Shown here in pieces: positions 27,620-37,345 of a stretch of 41,189 nucleotides of DNA (its first letter is position 1; each line of letters opens with the position of its first letter). A program made the position numbers and the translations under genes. The DNA comes from Clostridium punense. Its GTDB lineage: Bacteria > Bacillota > Clostridia > Clostridiales > Clostridiaceae. The notes beneath the pieces are model-generated. The model saw only the letters and a program-made list of their open reading frames with translations. It was not told where the DNA came from and made no database searches. The stretch is taken from the NCBI RefSeq assembly GCF_017874425.1, contig NZ_JAGGLL010000032.1:1-41189 (forward strand), written 5' to 3'.

Positions 27620-29623
27620 ATGGATAATAAGGAACTGAAATATAATTTTTTCAATCTTGGTAGCAGTAAGGTTTATATGATGTTAATTGCCATATTAATA
27701 GGCATAATTTTTTATTTTAAACATTTTGTAATTGGTATTGTGTCCTTAATTTTTTATATAATTCTTGTAGTATATAATATATATACTATAAAAAATAAGA
27801 AGTCGGAACTAAAAAAGTTTATTGAATCAGTATCCTCTAAAATGGATATAGCAACTACTAGTACTTTTGTTAAATTACCTTTTCCTTTAATAATGGTTGG
27901 AAATAAAGGTAACATACTTTGGTATAATCCTAACTTGTCTTCTAAGCTTGAAGGAGAACAAATCTTAGGAAAAAATATTAAAGAGTTTATAAAGGAATTT
28001 AATATAAAACAAGTAATTGAAGGTAAGAGGGAAGTATACAACAACATTCCAATAAAAGATAGCTTCTATGATATATATATTAATATTATAGATATTGAAA
28101 TTTCTAATGATGAAAACGATAAAATAATACTATTATATTTTTATGATGTTACTGAAAAAGTAAAGCTATTGAAAAATATTAATGAAAATAAAGAAAGTGT
28201 AATGCTTATTGAAGTTGATAATTTAGATGATGTTATTAAAACTACGGCAGAGGGGACAGCTCCTCAGCTAGTAGCAGATATTGAAAGAACCATAAATAGC
28301 TATGCTCAAAACCTAGATGCTATGATTAAAAAGTATGCTTCTAATAAATATGTATTAACCACTAAAGATAGACATATTGAAAAAGAAATGGAAAGAAAAT
28401 TTGAGATTTTAGATGCCATTAGAGAAATAAATGTGGGAAATAAATTAGCGGTTACATTAAGTATTGGTATTGGACGTGGAGGAGAAACACCTGCTCAAAA
28501 TCATGACTTTGCAGTAACTGCTAAAGATTTAGCTTTAGGCCGTGGTGGAGATCAGGTAGTAGTAAAAAGTTTTGAAAAACTATCCTTCTATGGTGGAAAG
28601 ACTAAGGAAGTAGAAAAGAGAACTAAGGTAAGAGCTAGAGTTATAGGTCATGTATTACTTGACCTTATTAATGAAAGTAGTAATATATTTATAATGGGCC
28701 ACAAAAATCCTGATATAGATTGCCTTGGTTCAGCCATTGGAATGTACAGCATAATTAAGTCCTTGAATAAAGAGTGTTATGTAGTTTTAGATGGGCCAAA
28801 TAATGCTGTTAAGCAAATGTTAGACGTATTAGATGAAGATGGTTCTTATGTTGATACCTTTATTAATATTGAAAAAACTAAAGTCTACAAAAATGAAAAA
28901 AGTCTATTAATATTAGTAGACGTTCATAATGAGGGTTATGTGCTTTCTATGGATGTGGTCAATTCTTTTGATAAAGTAGTAGTTTTAGATCATCATAGAA
29001 AAGCTAAGGACTTTATTCAAGGAACTATATTAAGTTATATAGAGCCATATGCTTCTTCTACCGCAGAGCTTGTAACTGAAATAATTCAGTATATGGTGGA
29101 AAAACCAAAACTAAGTAAAATAGAAGCTATTGGACTACTAGCAGGTATTTGTGTTGATACTAAAGATTTTTACTTCAAAACTGGGGTAAGAACCTTTGAA
29201 GCAGCAGCATTTCTGAGAAGACTTGGTGCAGATACCATAGATGTGAAAAGAATTTTTACTGATGATTTAAATGTTTACTTAATGCGTGCTGAAATAATTA
29301 AGGCAGCTCAGGTTAAAAATGGAATAGCAGTGGCAAAATGTCCTCCAAATATAGAAGATACTGTATTAACTGCCCAAGCAGCGGATGAATTACTAAATAT
29401 TACAGGTATCCAAGCATCCTTTGTTATTGTTAAAATGGAAGGAGACGCTTATATTAGCGGTAGATCACTTGGTGATGTTAATGTGCAGGTAATACTAGAA
29501 TCCTTAGGTGGGGGAGGCCATATGACTATGGCTGGTGCAAAACTCAAATCTATGAGCTTAGATGAAGCAGCAGAAAAGTTAAATGAGGCCATAGACAAAT
29601 ACTTAAGGGAAGGTGAAAAGTAA
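27620..29623 (+). CDS. gdpP: Cyclic-di-AMP phosphodiesterase GdpP
   Basis: Membrane enzyme that hydrolyses c-di-AMP to pApA. In 667 residues: two TM helices (about 18-57), a PAS-like domain (about 80-180), a degenerate GGDEF domain (about 190-320, motif GRGGDQ in place of GGDEF), and a DHH/DHHA1 module. Metal-site motifs: GHKNPDID (360-367), VDVHNEG (433-439), LDHHRK (456-461) and CVDTKDF; the C-terminal [10 protein letters not shown] is the DHHA1 signature. All metal ligands appear intact. Overlaps rplI by one base (TAATG), indicating coupling. Confidence 0.95.
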   Translation: MDNKELKYNFFNLGSSKVYMMLIAILIGIIFYFKHFVIGIVSLIFYIILVVYNIYTIKNKKSELKKFIESVSSKMDIATTSTFVKLPFPLIMVGNKGNILWYNPNLSSKLEGEQILGKNIKEFIKEFNIKQVIEGKREVYNNIPIKDSFYDIYINIIDIEISNDENDKIILLYFYDVTEKVKLLKNINENKESVMLIEVDNLDDVIKTTAEGTAPQLVADIERTINSYAQNLDAMIKKYASNKYVLTTKDRHIEKEMERKFEILDAIREINVGNKLAVTLSIGIGRGGETPAQNHDFAVTAKDLALGRGGDQVVVKSFEKLSFYGGKTKEVEKRTKVRARVIGHVLLDLINESSNIFIMGHKNPDIDCLGSAIGMYSIIKSLNKECYVVLDGPNNAVKQMLDVLDEDGSYVDTFINIEKTKVYKNEKSLLILVDVHNEGYVLSMDVVNSFDKVVVLDHHRKAKDFIQGTILSYIEPYASSTAELVTEIIQYMVEKPKLSKIEAIGLLAGICVDTKDFYFKTGVRTFEAAAFLRRLGADTIDVKRIFTDDLNVYLMRAEIIKAAQVKNGIAVAKCPPNIEDTVLTAQAADELLNITGIQASFVIVKMEGDAYISGRSLGDVNVQVILESLGGGGHMTMAGAKLKSMSLDEAAEKLNEAIDKYLREGEK

Positions 29624-30063
29624 TGAAAGTTATATTATTACAAGATGTTAAGGGAGTAGGAAAAAAAGGAGAGGTGATTAATGCTTCAGACGGATACGCA
29701 AGAAACTTTTTATTTCCTAAGAAATTAGCTCAAGAAGCCAATGATGTTAATATGCACATTTTAAATAAGAAGAATGAAGCAGATAGAAAGAAGAAGCTTG
29801 CTGAAATTGAAGCAGCTCAAAAATTAGCTGGAGAGCTTAGAGATAAGGTTGTTAAGCTTTCAGCTAAAGCAGGAGAAAATGGAAGGCTATTTGGAGCCAT
29901 AACAAGCAAGGATATTGCTCAAGAGCTAAACAAACAACATAATGTAGATATCGATAAAAAGAAACTTGTAATGGATACTATAAAAACTATGGGAACTTTT
30001 GATGTGGAGATAAAACTATATCCAGAAGTATCTACAAAGATTAAGGTTGTTGTTTCAGAGTAA
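29623..30063 (+). CDS. rplI: Ribosomal protein L9
   Basis: A protein of 146 residues. The N-terminal RNA-binding domain is [20 protein letters not shown] followed by [15 protein letters not shown]; a long connecting helix rich in K/E/A (about 45-75) leads to the C-terminal domain with [11 protein letters not shown]. It binds 23S rRNA and limits frameshifting. The start ATG overlaps the gdpP stop, and AAGGGAAGGTG lies at the gdpP end. lonC follows after 75 bases. Confidence 0.97.
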   Translation: MKVILLQDVKGVGKKGEVINASDGYARNFLFPKKLAQEANDVNMHILNKKNEADRKKKLAEIEAAQKLAGELRDKVVKLSAKAGENGRLFGAITSKDIAQELNKQHNVDIDKKKLVMDTIKTMGTFDVEIKLYPEVSTKIKVVVSE

Positions 30064-30086
30064 TGCCCAATAACTTTAAAAGCTGA

Positions 30087-30137
30087 AGGGAGGAAATGCA
30101 TTAGAAGGTTTATGATACCTTCTAATGCGACTTAATT
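30087..30137 (+). promoter_or_regulatory. Shine-Dalgarno separated from lonC start by a hairpin
   Basis: AGGGAGG (30087-30093) is followed by GCATTAGAAGGT (30098-30109), loop TTATGAT, ACCTTCTAATGC (30117-30128), then 9 bases and the TTG start. The stem is 12 bp and perfect. Linear distance from site to start is 44 bases; with the hairpin folded it is 13. There is no T-run after the hairpin, so it is not an ordinary terminator. A three-codon ATG-CAT-TAG minigene begins at 30096. Confidence 0.65.
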
Positions 30138-32033
30138 TTGAGATTACAATCTATTAATGAATTCAATGGCTTTGATTTTGATAAGACAATATCAGTAGAT
30201 ATGCAAGTAGAAGTCATGTTTGAACTTCTTTATAAGGTGCTAGATGAAGGAACAATAAAAGCTAGAACCGTTAAGTACAAGCTGCAAAAATATATAAATA
30301 GTAAAGATGTTTATAAAAGACTTTATGCTTTAAATAAGATTGTTACTAATGGTAAGGGAGTTGAAATAACCCCTAACAGCAGTAATGCATTAGAGGTTTT
30401 ACAAGCAACTAGCAAGGCACTTAGTGATGTAGTTGCTAAAAGATATGTTCAAAATAAAATTGAAACTCAAGTAGAACAATACTTAATGGAAAAACAAGAC
30501 AAGTATGTAGATGAGCTTAGGCTTGGTATACTGAAAAAACAAAAGGGCCCAGAGAATGCAAAGACTTTAAAAAAATATGCTGAATTAGAAGTTTTAGATT
30601 CTAAAAAGCTTACTCAGAATATAATGTCTATGTTAAGACCAGAAAGTTTTTCTGAAATTGTGGGACAAGAAAGAGCCATAAAGTCTCTAATTTCAAAAAT
30701 GTCTTCTCCTTACCCACAACATATTATTTTATATGGACCACCTGGGGTAGGAAAAACTAGTGCTGCAAGGTTAGCTCTAGAAGAAGCTAAGAAGCTTAAG
30801 TACACTCCTTATGAAAAGAGTGCTAAATTTGTGGAGGTAGATGGGACAACCTTAAGATGGGATCCAAGGGAAATAGCAAATCCGCTTTTAGGTTCAGTAC
30901 ATGATCCTATTTATCAGGGAAGTAAAAGGGATTTAGCAGAGACCGGAATCCCAGAACCAAAACCAGGTCTTGTTACAGAGGCTCATGGTGGAGTATTATT
31001 CATAGATGAAATCGGGGAGTTAGATTCAACTCTTCAAAATAAGTTATTAAAGGTTTTAGAAGATAAGAGAGTGGAATTTTCATCTTCTTATTATGACCCA
31101 GATGATGAAAACACTCCTCAGTATATAAAATTTTTATTTGATAAGGGAGCTCCAGCAGACTTCGTACTTATAGGAGCAACTACTAGAGAACCAGGGGAGA
31201 TAAACCCAGCCTTAAGATCAAGATGTACAGAGGTATATTTTGAGCCACTTTCAACTAAAGATGTTGAAAACATTGTATTAAATGCTGCTAAAAAGTTAAA
31301 TATTAAGTTAGAGCCTGGCATTGCAAAGGAAATTAGCAGGTATACAATAGAAGGAAGAAAAGCAGTTAATTTGCTAGCTGATGTATATGGATACGTATTA
31401 TATAATAAGGGTTATGAGGAAGGCAGCGAAACTCTTATAACTATGGAAGATTTAAATGAAGTTATTTCTATAAGCAGAATGAAGCCTTATGAAGAGGTAA
31501 ACACCAATGATGAAAAAGAAATTGGTCAAATATATGGACTTGGAGTAGCAGGATTCTTAGGTTCAACTTTGGAAATTGAGGCTGTAGTTTTTGAGGCTAA
31601 AGATAAAGGGGCAGGAACTGTAAGATTTAATGAAACTGCAGGTTCCATGGCAAAAGACTCTGTATTTAATGCAGCTTCTGTTATAAGAAAGATAACTAAT
31701 AAGGATATTAAGGATTATGATATACATGTAAATATTGTAGGCGGAGGAAAGATTGATGGACCTTCTGCAGGAGCAGCAATAACTGTATGTATAATCAGTG
31801 CGCTTTTAAACAGACCTATAAAACAAGACATTGCAGTAACAGGAGAAGTATCTTTAAGGGGTAAGGTTAAACCAGTAGGTGGAATCTTTGAAAAAGTTTA
31901 TGGTGCTAGAAGAAAAGGTATCAAAACTGTAGTTGTACCAAAAGACAATGAAAAAGAAGTTCCAGTAGGTCTTGAAGATATAGAAGTTAAGGTAGTATCA
32001 ACTATTGAGGAATTATTAGATATAGTATTTTAA
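30138..32033 (+). CDS. lonC: Lon-family ATP-dependent protease LonC
   Basis: A protein of 631 residues. N-terminal helical region, then an AAA+ domain with Walker A YGPPGVGKTS (about 198-207) and Walker B GGVLFIDEIGEL, and a C-terminal Lon protease domain with the catalytic dyad S543 (GKIDGPSAGAA) and K586 (GGIFEKVYGA), spaced 43 residues as in E. coli Lon. It lacks the LAN domain of LonA. It matches the spore-former LonC family. The start is TTG at 30138; no good start lies upstream and the next ATG is codon 22. See the hairpin in front. Confidence 0.9.
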   Translation: MRLQSINEFNGFDFDKTISVDMQVEVMFELLYKVLDEGTIKARTVKYKLQKYINSKDVYKRLYALNKIVTNGKGVEITPNSSNALEVLQATSKALSDVVAKRYVQNKIETQVEQYLMEKQDKYVDELRLGILKKQKGPENAKTLKKYAELEVLDSKKLTQNIMSMLRPESFSEIVGQERAIKSLISKMSSPYPQHIILYGPPGVGKTSAARLALEEAKKLKYTPYEKSAKFVEVDGTTLRWDPREIANPLLGSVHDPIYQGSKRDLAETGIPEPKPGLVTEAHGGVLFIDEIGELDSTLQNKLLKVLEDKRVEFSSSYYDPDDENTPQYIKFLFDKGAPADFVLIGATTREPGEINPALRSRCTEVYFEPLSTKDVENIVLNAAKKLNIKLEPGIAKEISRYTIEGRKAVNLLADVYGYVLYNKGYEEGSETLITMEDLNEVISISRMKPYEEVNTNDEKEIGQIYGLGVAGFLGSTLEIEAVVFEAKDKGAGTVRFNETAGSMAKDSVFNAASVIRKITNKDIKDYDIHVNIVGGGKIDGPSAGAAITVCIISALLNRPIKQDIAVTGEVSLRGKVKPVGGIFEKVYGARRKGIKTVVVPKDNEKEVPVGLEDIEVKVVSTIEELLDIVF

Positions 32034-32156
32034 ACCTTAGATTTTATATAAAATATAAAAACATAGTTAAAGCCTTAGAAGTTAGGGTGAGTTATTGTGG
32101 TTTAAATATTATATTTTAATTGTTATAAGTACTAACATTATATGTTTAAATTTTAA

Positions 32157-32182
32157 ACCCTGCTATAATTACATGGCAGGGT
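32157..32182 (+). terminator. Possible terminator after lonC
   Basis: ACCCTGC and GCAGGGT, 7 bp, 12-base loop, with only a weak ATAATTTA tail; 124 bases past the stop. It is the most likely end of the MazG-like to lonC unit, ahead of dnaB. Confidence 0.45.
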
Positions 32183-32324
32183 ATAATTTATACATTCAGC
32201 AAGCTAGAGAAAGTATAAAGAGTTTATATATTTATAAATACTTGAAGTAATGAGCTTGTTCGAATATTAGTTTAGTAATCATATTTATTATTTTTATGAA
32301 CCTTGCTTGAAGGGAGATGAATAC

Positions 32325-33656
32325 ATGGAAGAAACTATTAGAAGTATGCCTCAAAACCTAGATGCAGAGCAGTCGGTACTAGGTTCTATGCTTATAGACA
32401 AAACTGCTATAGCTCAAGCTGTAGAGGTATTAAATGCAGAAGACTTTTATAGAGATACACACAAAGTGATTTTTAGTGCTATAAGAGACTTATACCAAAA
32501 AGATATACCCGTTGATATGATAACACTTCTTGATTATTTAAAATCCACAGAGAAGCTTGAAGAAGCTGGAGGGATTACTTACATAAGTCAAATTAGTGCT
32601 TCAGTGCCCACAACGGCTAATATAGCTTCTTACATAAAAATTGTAGAAGATAAGTCCACTTTAAGAAAACTTATCAGAACTTCTACAGAAATAATAGAGC
32701 AAAGTTATAATAAGCAAGATAATGTAGACGCAGTAATGGATTTAGCGGAAAAGAAAATATTTGGACTTTCTCAAACAAAAAATTCTAGTGACTTTGAGCC
32801 TATGAATGTAGTACTTGAAAGAGGATTCCTAGAGATTGAAAGACTATTTAATAACAAGGGGGATACTACTGGAGTTCCTAGTGGATTTAAGGATCTTGAT
32901 GATAAAACCTCTGGCTTTCAAAGCGGAGACATGGTTCTTATTGCTGCTAGACCTTCTATGGGTAAGACTACCTTTGTTCTTAACTTAGCTCAACATGCGG
33001 CACTTAGGGCAGGAAAGAAAATAGCTATTTTTTCCCTAGAAATGAGTAAAGAGCAGCTTGCTTATAAACTCTTATGTGCAGAAGCTAATGTAGATATGTT
33101 AAAGCTTAGAACAGGTAATCTTGAGGATAAAGATTGGGAGAGTATTGCAAGAGCTTCAGGACCACTTGCAGCTGCTAAAATTTTCATAGATGATACTGCA
33201 GGTATTTCTGTAATGGAAATGCGTTCAAAATGTAGAAGATTAAAACTTGAACATGGTATAGATATGATAATAATTGACTATCTTCAACTCATGAGTGGAA
33301 GCAATCCAGATAATAGACAACAAGAGGTATCTGAAATATCAAGAAGTATTAAGGCTATAGCCAAGGAGATGAAATGTCCAGTAATTGCACTATCACAGCT
33401 TTCACGTGCGCCAGAGCAAAGGGCAGACCATAGACCAATGTTATCTGACTTAAGAGAGTCAGGTTCTATTGAGCAGGATGCTGACTTAGTTATGTTCTTA
33501 TATAGAGATGAGTATTATAATAAGGAAACGGAAGAAAAAAATGTGGCTGAGTGTATAATTGCTAAGCAAAGAAATGGTCCTGTTGGAACAGTAAAGCTTG
33601 CTTGGCTTGGTCAGTTTAGTAAGTTTGGCAATTTAGATGTAGTTCACCAACAATAA
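32325..33656 (+). CDS. dnaB: Replicative DNA helicase DnaB
   Basis: The hexameric fork helicase (called DnaC in B. subtilis). In 443 residues: N-terminal domain about 1-150 (MPQNLDAEQSVLGSML), a linker helix, and a RecA-like C-terminal domain with Walker A ARPSMGKTT (208-216), Walker B MIIIDYLQLM, and SDLRESGSIEQDADLV. AGGGAG lies 8 bases before the ATG; a TTG six codons upstream is rejected. It has no partner replication gene next to it here; the neighbours are lonC and the TM2 gene. Confidence 0.97.
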   Translation: MEETIRSMPQNLDAEQSVLGSMLIDKTAIAQAVEVLNAEDFYRDTHKVIFSAIRDLYQKDIPVDMITLLDYLKSTEKLEEAGGITYISQISASVPTTANIASYIKIVEDKSTLRKLIRTSTEIIEQSYNKQDNVDAVMDLAEKKIFGLSQTKNSSDFEPMNVVLERGFLEIERLFNNKGDTTGVPSGFKDLDDKTSGFQSGDMVLIAARPSMGKTTFVLNLAQHAALRAGKKIAIFSLEMSKEQLAYKLLCAEANVDMLKLRTGNLEDKDWESIARASGPLAAAKIFIDDTAGISVMEMRSKCRRLKLEHGIDMIIIDYLQLMSGSNPDNRQQEVSEISRSIKAIAKEMKCPVIALSQLSRAPEQRADHRPMLSDLRESGSIEQDADLVMFLYRDEYYNKETEEKNVAECIIAKQRNGPVGTVKLAWLGQFSKFGNLDVVHQQ

Positions 33657-33680
33657 TCACCAGTTATAAAAAACTATTAT

Positions 33681-33739
33681 AATAGGGGAAGCAAGGTTAG
33701 GAATGTATTATAATGAAAAGCTACCTTGGTTTCCCTATT
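33681..33739. repeat. Long hairpin, copy B; likely end of dnaB transcript
   Basis: AATAGGGGAAGCAAGGTTAG (33681-33700) pairs with CTACCTTGGTTTCCCTATT (33721-33739), 19 pairs with one mismatch and one bulge, 20-base loop. It resembles the hairpins at 12533 and 35632 (AGGGAA-CAAGGTAG stems). 24 bases past the dnaB stop, so it may act as terminator, though the tail is only TGATTTATATAATTTT. Confidence 0.6.
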
Positions 33740-33968
33740 GATTTATATAATTTTAGTGAAGCTTATATGGTGGATAATTAAGATTTATTTAGTCTCATAG
33801 ATAGCAATACGAATACTAAGTAGCAAAGTATATACAGCTACTTTATCATTAACATTTTCGCTAAAATTATTTTCAATAAATTAATCTTTCATAAAGAATT
33901 TAGAGTAATATAAACATAATATTAATCATAAGGATATAATATAACTTTGAGAGAAAGGTGGTATCCTT
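33740..33968. other. AT-rich gap before TM2 gene
   Basis: No gene or clear promoter pair is seen. Part of a 312-base non-coding stretch whose other notable content is the hairpin at 33681-33739. Confidence 0.5.
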
Positions 33969-34367
33969 ATGCTATGTGTTAAGTGTAATTACATTAACGA
34001 TAGTAATGCACGGGTATGCTCAAACTGTGGACATAATCTTTTAATAGAGGAAAGCTTTGATGAAATAAATTCTAAACATGTAAAAAACCAAAACATAGTT
34101 ACTTCTTCACAGTCTGCAGAAGAGGCTGAAGAAGTAAGTAATAAGAAGTGGTCTATGGTATTAATTTTATGTATACTCTTAGGACTTATAGGGTTTCATA
34201 GATTCTATGTAGGAAAAGGAGGTACTGCAATTTTAATGCTACTGACCTTTGGAGGCTTTGGAATATGGACTTTAGTAGATTTGGTAATTATTGCATTGAA
34301 TGAATTTACAGATGAAGATGGAAGAAAAATAAAGAGAAATAAAAACTCTATTGCAGAGGTAGCATAA
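33969..34367 (+). CDS. Zinc-ribbon and TM2 domain membrane protein
   Basis: A protein of 132 residues. N-terminal zinc ribbon with CxxC pairs MLCVKCNY and VCSNCGHN, a serine/glutamate-rich linker (about 28-55), then a TM2 domain: two TM helices joined by the conserved GFHRFYVGK turn. A basic C-terminal tail follows. TM2 proteins are widespread with unknown function; the ribbon suggests binding of protein or nucleic acid near the membrane. AAAGGTGG before the ATG. Stands alone with its own terminator. Confidence 0.85.
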   Translation: MLCVKCNYINDSNARVCSNCGHNLLIEESFDEINSKHVKNQNIVTSSQSAEEAEEVSNKKWSMVLILCILLGLIGFHRFYVGKGGTAILMLLTFGGFGIWTLVDLVIIALNEFTDEDGRKIKRNKNSIAEVA

Positions 34368-34396
34368 AGATGTGATTTAAGGTCACATCTTTTTTC
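34368..34396 (+). terminator. Terminator of TM2 gene
   Basis: AGATGTGA-TTTAAGG-TCACATCT followed by TTTTTC; begins directly after the stop codon. Confidence 0.9.
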
Positions 34397-34440
34397 ATAA
34401 TTATTATTGTATAATTATTTTTAATTTGATAATATTCATT

Positions 34441-34619
34441 TAGGCATCTTCAAAAATAAATAAGTTAGTATGCTTGTCTATTTGATTTATACTGCGTCAA
34501 CAGAATCCTTAGATGGTGCTACTAGTTAAGGACCCTGTTTCTTTTTCGCCACAAGCTTGCTTATGAACTCAAAATATTCGTTACATAGTTTACTTATTAT
34601 TTATTTTCAGATGTCTTAT
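34441..34619. mobile_element. 179-bp near-palindromic element, MITE-like
   Basis: The outer ends are imperfect inverted repeats: left GGCATCTTCAAAAATAAATA..., right (reverse complement) AAGACATCTGAAAATAAATA..., continuing about 35 bases to GTTAGTATG / GTAAACTATG. Inner arms also pair: CAACAGAATCCTTA with TAAGGACCCTGTT, leaving a 16-base loop near 34511-34526. It has no coding capacity and is less AT-rich inside than its surroundings. A non-autonomous transposon or a very long hairpin RNA would both fit. No clear target duplication is seen. Confidence 0.55.
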
Positions 34620-34669
34620 GTGATAAAACATCATATGGGCTTATTAAAGCTAAGTTGAGGAGAGATTAC

Positions 34670-35626
34670 ATGGTAAATAAGAAAATAGCAGAGTTTAATA
34701 GGAATGATAAAATAGAAGGATATTTTTTAGTAAAAACTGTGGATTGTAAAATAACAAATAACAGCAGCACTAATAAGTATTTGGACTTTAACCTTACAGA
34801 CTCTACAGGAGAGATTAATGCAAAGCTTTGGGAGTGGAATAATGAGCTTGAGCAAATGTTTAAGGACAATATGGTAGTAAAGGTTAGAGCTGTAGTTAAT
34901 GAGTATAGGGGAAAACTACAATTAAAAATTGAAAAAATAAGAAATATCACTTCAGAAGATAAGATTAATATTGATGATTTTGTGTTATCAGCACCTTATA
35001 AATCTGAGGATATGTTCGATACCATACTAGAATTTACGGAGAAAATAGGGAACAAGGATATAAGAGGTATTGTGGAAAATATAATTTTAAAATGTAGTAA
35101 TAAGATGATGCACTATCCTGCAGCAAAGTCTAATCATCATGCCATAAGAGGAGGGCTACTGTATCATACTACTACAATGTTAAAAGCTGGGGAAAAACTT
35201 TTAGAGGTTTATACTCATTTAAATAAGGATTTGCTATATGCAGGAATAATCCTTCATGATATTGCCAAGATTTATGAGATGGATTCTAGTGAATTAGGCA
35301 TAGTTTCTCAATATACTGCTGAAGGTCAGCTTTTAGGTCATATAATCCTTGGAATTAACTTAATCGATAGAGCTGGTAGAGAACTAGAAGCAGATAATGA
35401 AGTTATAATGTTACTTCAACACATGATTTTATCTCATCACTATGAGCCAGAATACGGAAGTCCTAAAAAACCTATGATCCCTGAAGCCGAAATGCTTCAT
35501 TATTTAGATATTTTAGATGCTAGAATGTATGATATGCAAAAGGCGTTACATGATGTTAATGAAGGGGAATTCTCAGAGAAGATATATAGCTTAGAAAATA
35601 TAACTTTATATAAATCTAAGATTTAA
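34670..35626 (+). CDS. YhaM-like 3'-5' exoribonuclease (OB + HD domain)
   Basis: A protein of 318 residues. N-terminal OB-fold nucleic-acid-binding domain about 10-95 (YFLVKTVDCKITNN, YLDFNLTDSTGEINAKLW), then an HD phosphohydrolase domain with H166 (GGLLYHTTTM), H196-D197 (ILHDIAK), H224, H256-H257 (LSHHYEPEYGSPKKP) and D280. This domain order and the GSPKKP motif match YhaM, a 3'-5' exonuclease of Firmicutes acting on RNA or DNA. GAGGAG precedes ATG 34670; a TTG five codons upstream is rejected. Downstream are two hairpins. Confidence 0.88.
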   Translation: MVNKKIAEFNRNDKIEGYFLVKTVDCKITNNSSTNKYLDFNLTDSTGEINAKLWEWNNELEQMFKDNMVVKVRAVVNEYRGKLQLKIEKIRNITSEDKINIDDFVLSAPYKSEDMFDTILEFTEKIGNKDIRGIVENIILKCSNKMMHYPAAKSNHHAIRGGLLYHTTTMLKAGEKLLEVYTHLNKDLLYAGIILHDIAKIYEMDSSELGIVSQYTAEGQLLGHIILGINLIDRAGRELEADNEVIMLLQHMILSHHYEPEYGSPKKPMIPEAEMLHYLDILDARMYDMQKALHDVNEGEFSEKIYSLENITLYKSKI

Positions 35627-35631
35627 TATAT

Positions 35632-35680
35632 AGGGAATCAAGGTAGATTGAACTTATACAGGAGTCTACCTTGATTCCCT
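35632..35680. repeat. Long hairpin, copy C
   Basis: AGGGAATCAAGGTAGA (35632-35647) and its exact complement TCTACCTTGATTCCCT (35665-35680), 16 bp, with loop TTGAACTTATACAGGAG. It starts 6 bases past the YhaM-like stop. The loop shares GAACTT...TATACA.GAGTC with copy A at 12533-12582. Confidence 0.7.
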
Positions 35681-35729
35681 TGAATCTTTTAAAGATATGG
35701 GCAAGGCAAAATATATATTAGGAGCCTAT

Positions 35730-35778
35730 AAAGCTATTTAAGTTGCTTATTAAAAGTAATTTAAATAGCTTTTTATTT
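35730..35778 (+). terminator. Terminator after the YhaM-like gene
   Basis: AAAGCTATTTAA (35730-35741) and TTAAATAGCTTT (35761-35772), 12 bp, then TTATTT. A conventional terminator about 100 bases past the stop, so copy C upstream is not needed for termination. 35779-35965 shows nothing more. Confidence 0.8.
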
Positions 35779-35965
35779 ATCCATCTTTGTAGTTGTGGTT
35801 ACATAAATTTCAACTTAAAGGTTCATGATAATTTTATATGAAAGTAAAAGGAGAAGGTAGTACATAGACGATTAACGAATTATTTAAATCTAATTAATAT
35901 AATTATTCGTGTTTTCGTTGACTAAAGTAAGTGTACTTTGCTAATATAATTATGGGGTGATAATA

Positions 35966-37345
35966 ATGAATAACTTATATGACATTATAATCGTTGGTGC
36001 AGGTGCCAGCGGAATATTTGCTGCTTATGAATTAATGGCTTTAAATTCTAAGGCAAAGGTTTTAATGATTGAAAAAGGTAATAGTTTAGAAAAAAGAAAG
36101 TGCCCTATTAATGGAAAGACTATAAAAAGTTGTATTCATTGCAAATATTGCAACATAATGAATGGATATGGAGGAGCAGGAAGTCTTTCAGATGGAAAAT
36201 ATAATATTACAAACAATTTCGGTGGAGATTTATATAAATATATTGGAAGAGAAGAAGCTTTAGATTTAATGTATTATGTAGATAAAGTTCTCTGTGATAA
36301 TGGAGGAAGTGATGCAAAACTTTACTCTACAGCTAATAGTTCTCTAAAGACTAAAGCACTTCAACATGATTTACACCTACTAGATGCAAAAGTAAGACAT
36401 CTTGGTACAGATAGGAACCTTAAGATATTAGGAAACATGTACAATCATTTGAAAGAAAAAATAGATATGATTTTCAATACAGAGGTTAAGGAGATTTCTA
36501 AAGAGGAAGGTAACTTCATAGTTACTACTGATAATGGACAGTATATGTGCAAGGACTTAATAGTAGCTAGTGGGCGTTCAGGGTCTAAGTGGATATCTAA
36601 GGTTTGTGAGAATTTAGGAATAGAAACTAAGAGCAATAGAGTAGATATTGGAGTTAGGGTAGAGCTGCCAGCAGCAGTTTTTGAACATATAACCGCTGAG
36701 GTTTATGAAAGTAAAGTAGTATACAGAACTAAAAAGTATGGGGATTTAGTAAGAACCTTCTGTATGAATCCACATGGAGAAGTAGTAAATGAAAATACTA
36801 ATGGAATAGTAACAGTAAATGGACATAGCTATTCTAATCCAGAACTTCATACAGATAATACAAACTTTGCCCTACTAGTTTCCAATAATTTTACTGAACC
36901 CTTTAAGAATAGTAATGAGTATGGAGAATCTATTGCAAGACTTAGCAATATGCTTGGTGGAGGAGTGTTAGTTCAAAGGTTTGGAGATTTAGTTAAAGGA
37001 AGAAGAACTAATGACCATAGACTTAGCAAGAGTTTTACCAACCCAACCTTAAAGGCTACACCAGGGGATTTAAGCTTAGTAATACCTAAGCGTCAATTAG
37101 ATGCTATAATAGAGATGATATATGCTCTTGATAATATTGCGCCAGGGACAGCCAACGAAGATACCCTTTTATATGGCGTTGAAGTTAAATTCTATAACTC
37201 TAATATAGAAGTAGATAATAACTTAGAAACTAAGATAAAAGGCCTATATGTGCTTGGAGATGGTTCAGGAGTAACTCATTCTTTATCTCAAGCTTCAGCT
37301 AGTGGAGTATATGTAGCAAGAATTTTAGAGAAAAAGTATAATTAG
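35966..37345 (+). CDS. FAD-dependent dehydrogenase, COG2509 type
   Basis: A protein of 459 residues with an N-terminal FAD fold (IIIVGAGASGIFAAYEL, glycines at 11-16) and a second nucleotide motif near the end (GLYVLGDGSGVTHSLSQA). Between them lie four cysteines C46, C56, C59 and C62 (KSCIHCKYC) just before the glycine-rich GYGGAGSLSDGK, a pattern of the NAD(FAD)-utilising dehydrogenases of COG2509. Substrate unknown. GGGGTGAT before ATG 35966; the GTG at 35957 is part of that ribosome site. Next gene is purA, separate. Confidence 0.8.
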   Translation: MNNLYDIIIVGAGASGIFAAYELMALNSKAKVLMIEKGNSLEKRKCPINGKTIKSCIHCKYCNIMNGYGGAGSLSDGKYNITNNFGGDLYKYIGREEALDLMYYVDKVLCDNGGSDAKLYSTANSSLKTKALQHDLHLLDAKVRHLGTDRNLKILGNMYNHLKEKIDMIFNTEVKEISKEEGNFIVTTDNGQYMCKDLIVASGRSGSKWISKVCENLGIETKSNRVDIGVRVELPAAVFEHITAEVYESKVVYRTKKYGDLVRTFCMNPHGEVVNENTNGIVTVNGHSYSNPELHTDNTNFALLVSNNFTEPFKNSNEYGESIARLSNMLGGGVLVQRFGDLVKGRRTNDHRLSKSFTNPTLKATPGDLSLVIPKRQLDAIIEMIYALDNIAPGTANEDTLLYGVEVKFYNSNIEVDNNLETKIKGLYVLGDGSGVTHSLSQASASGVYVARILEKKYN

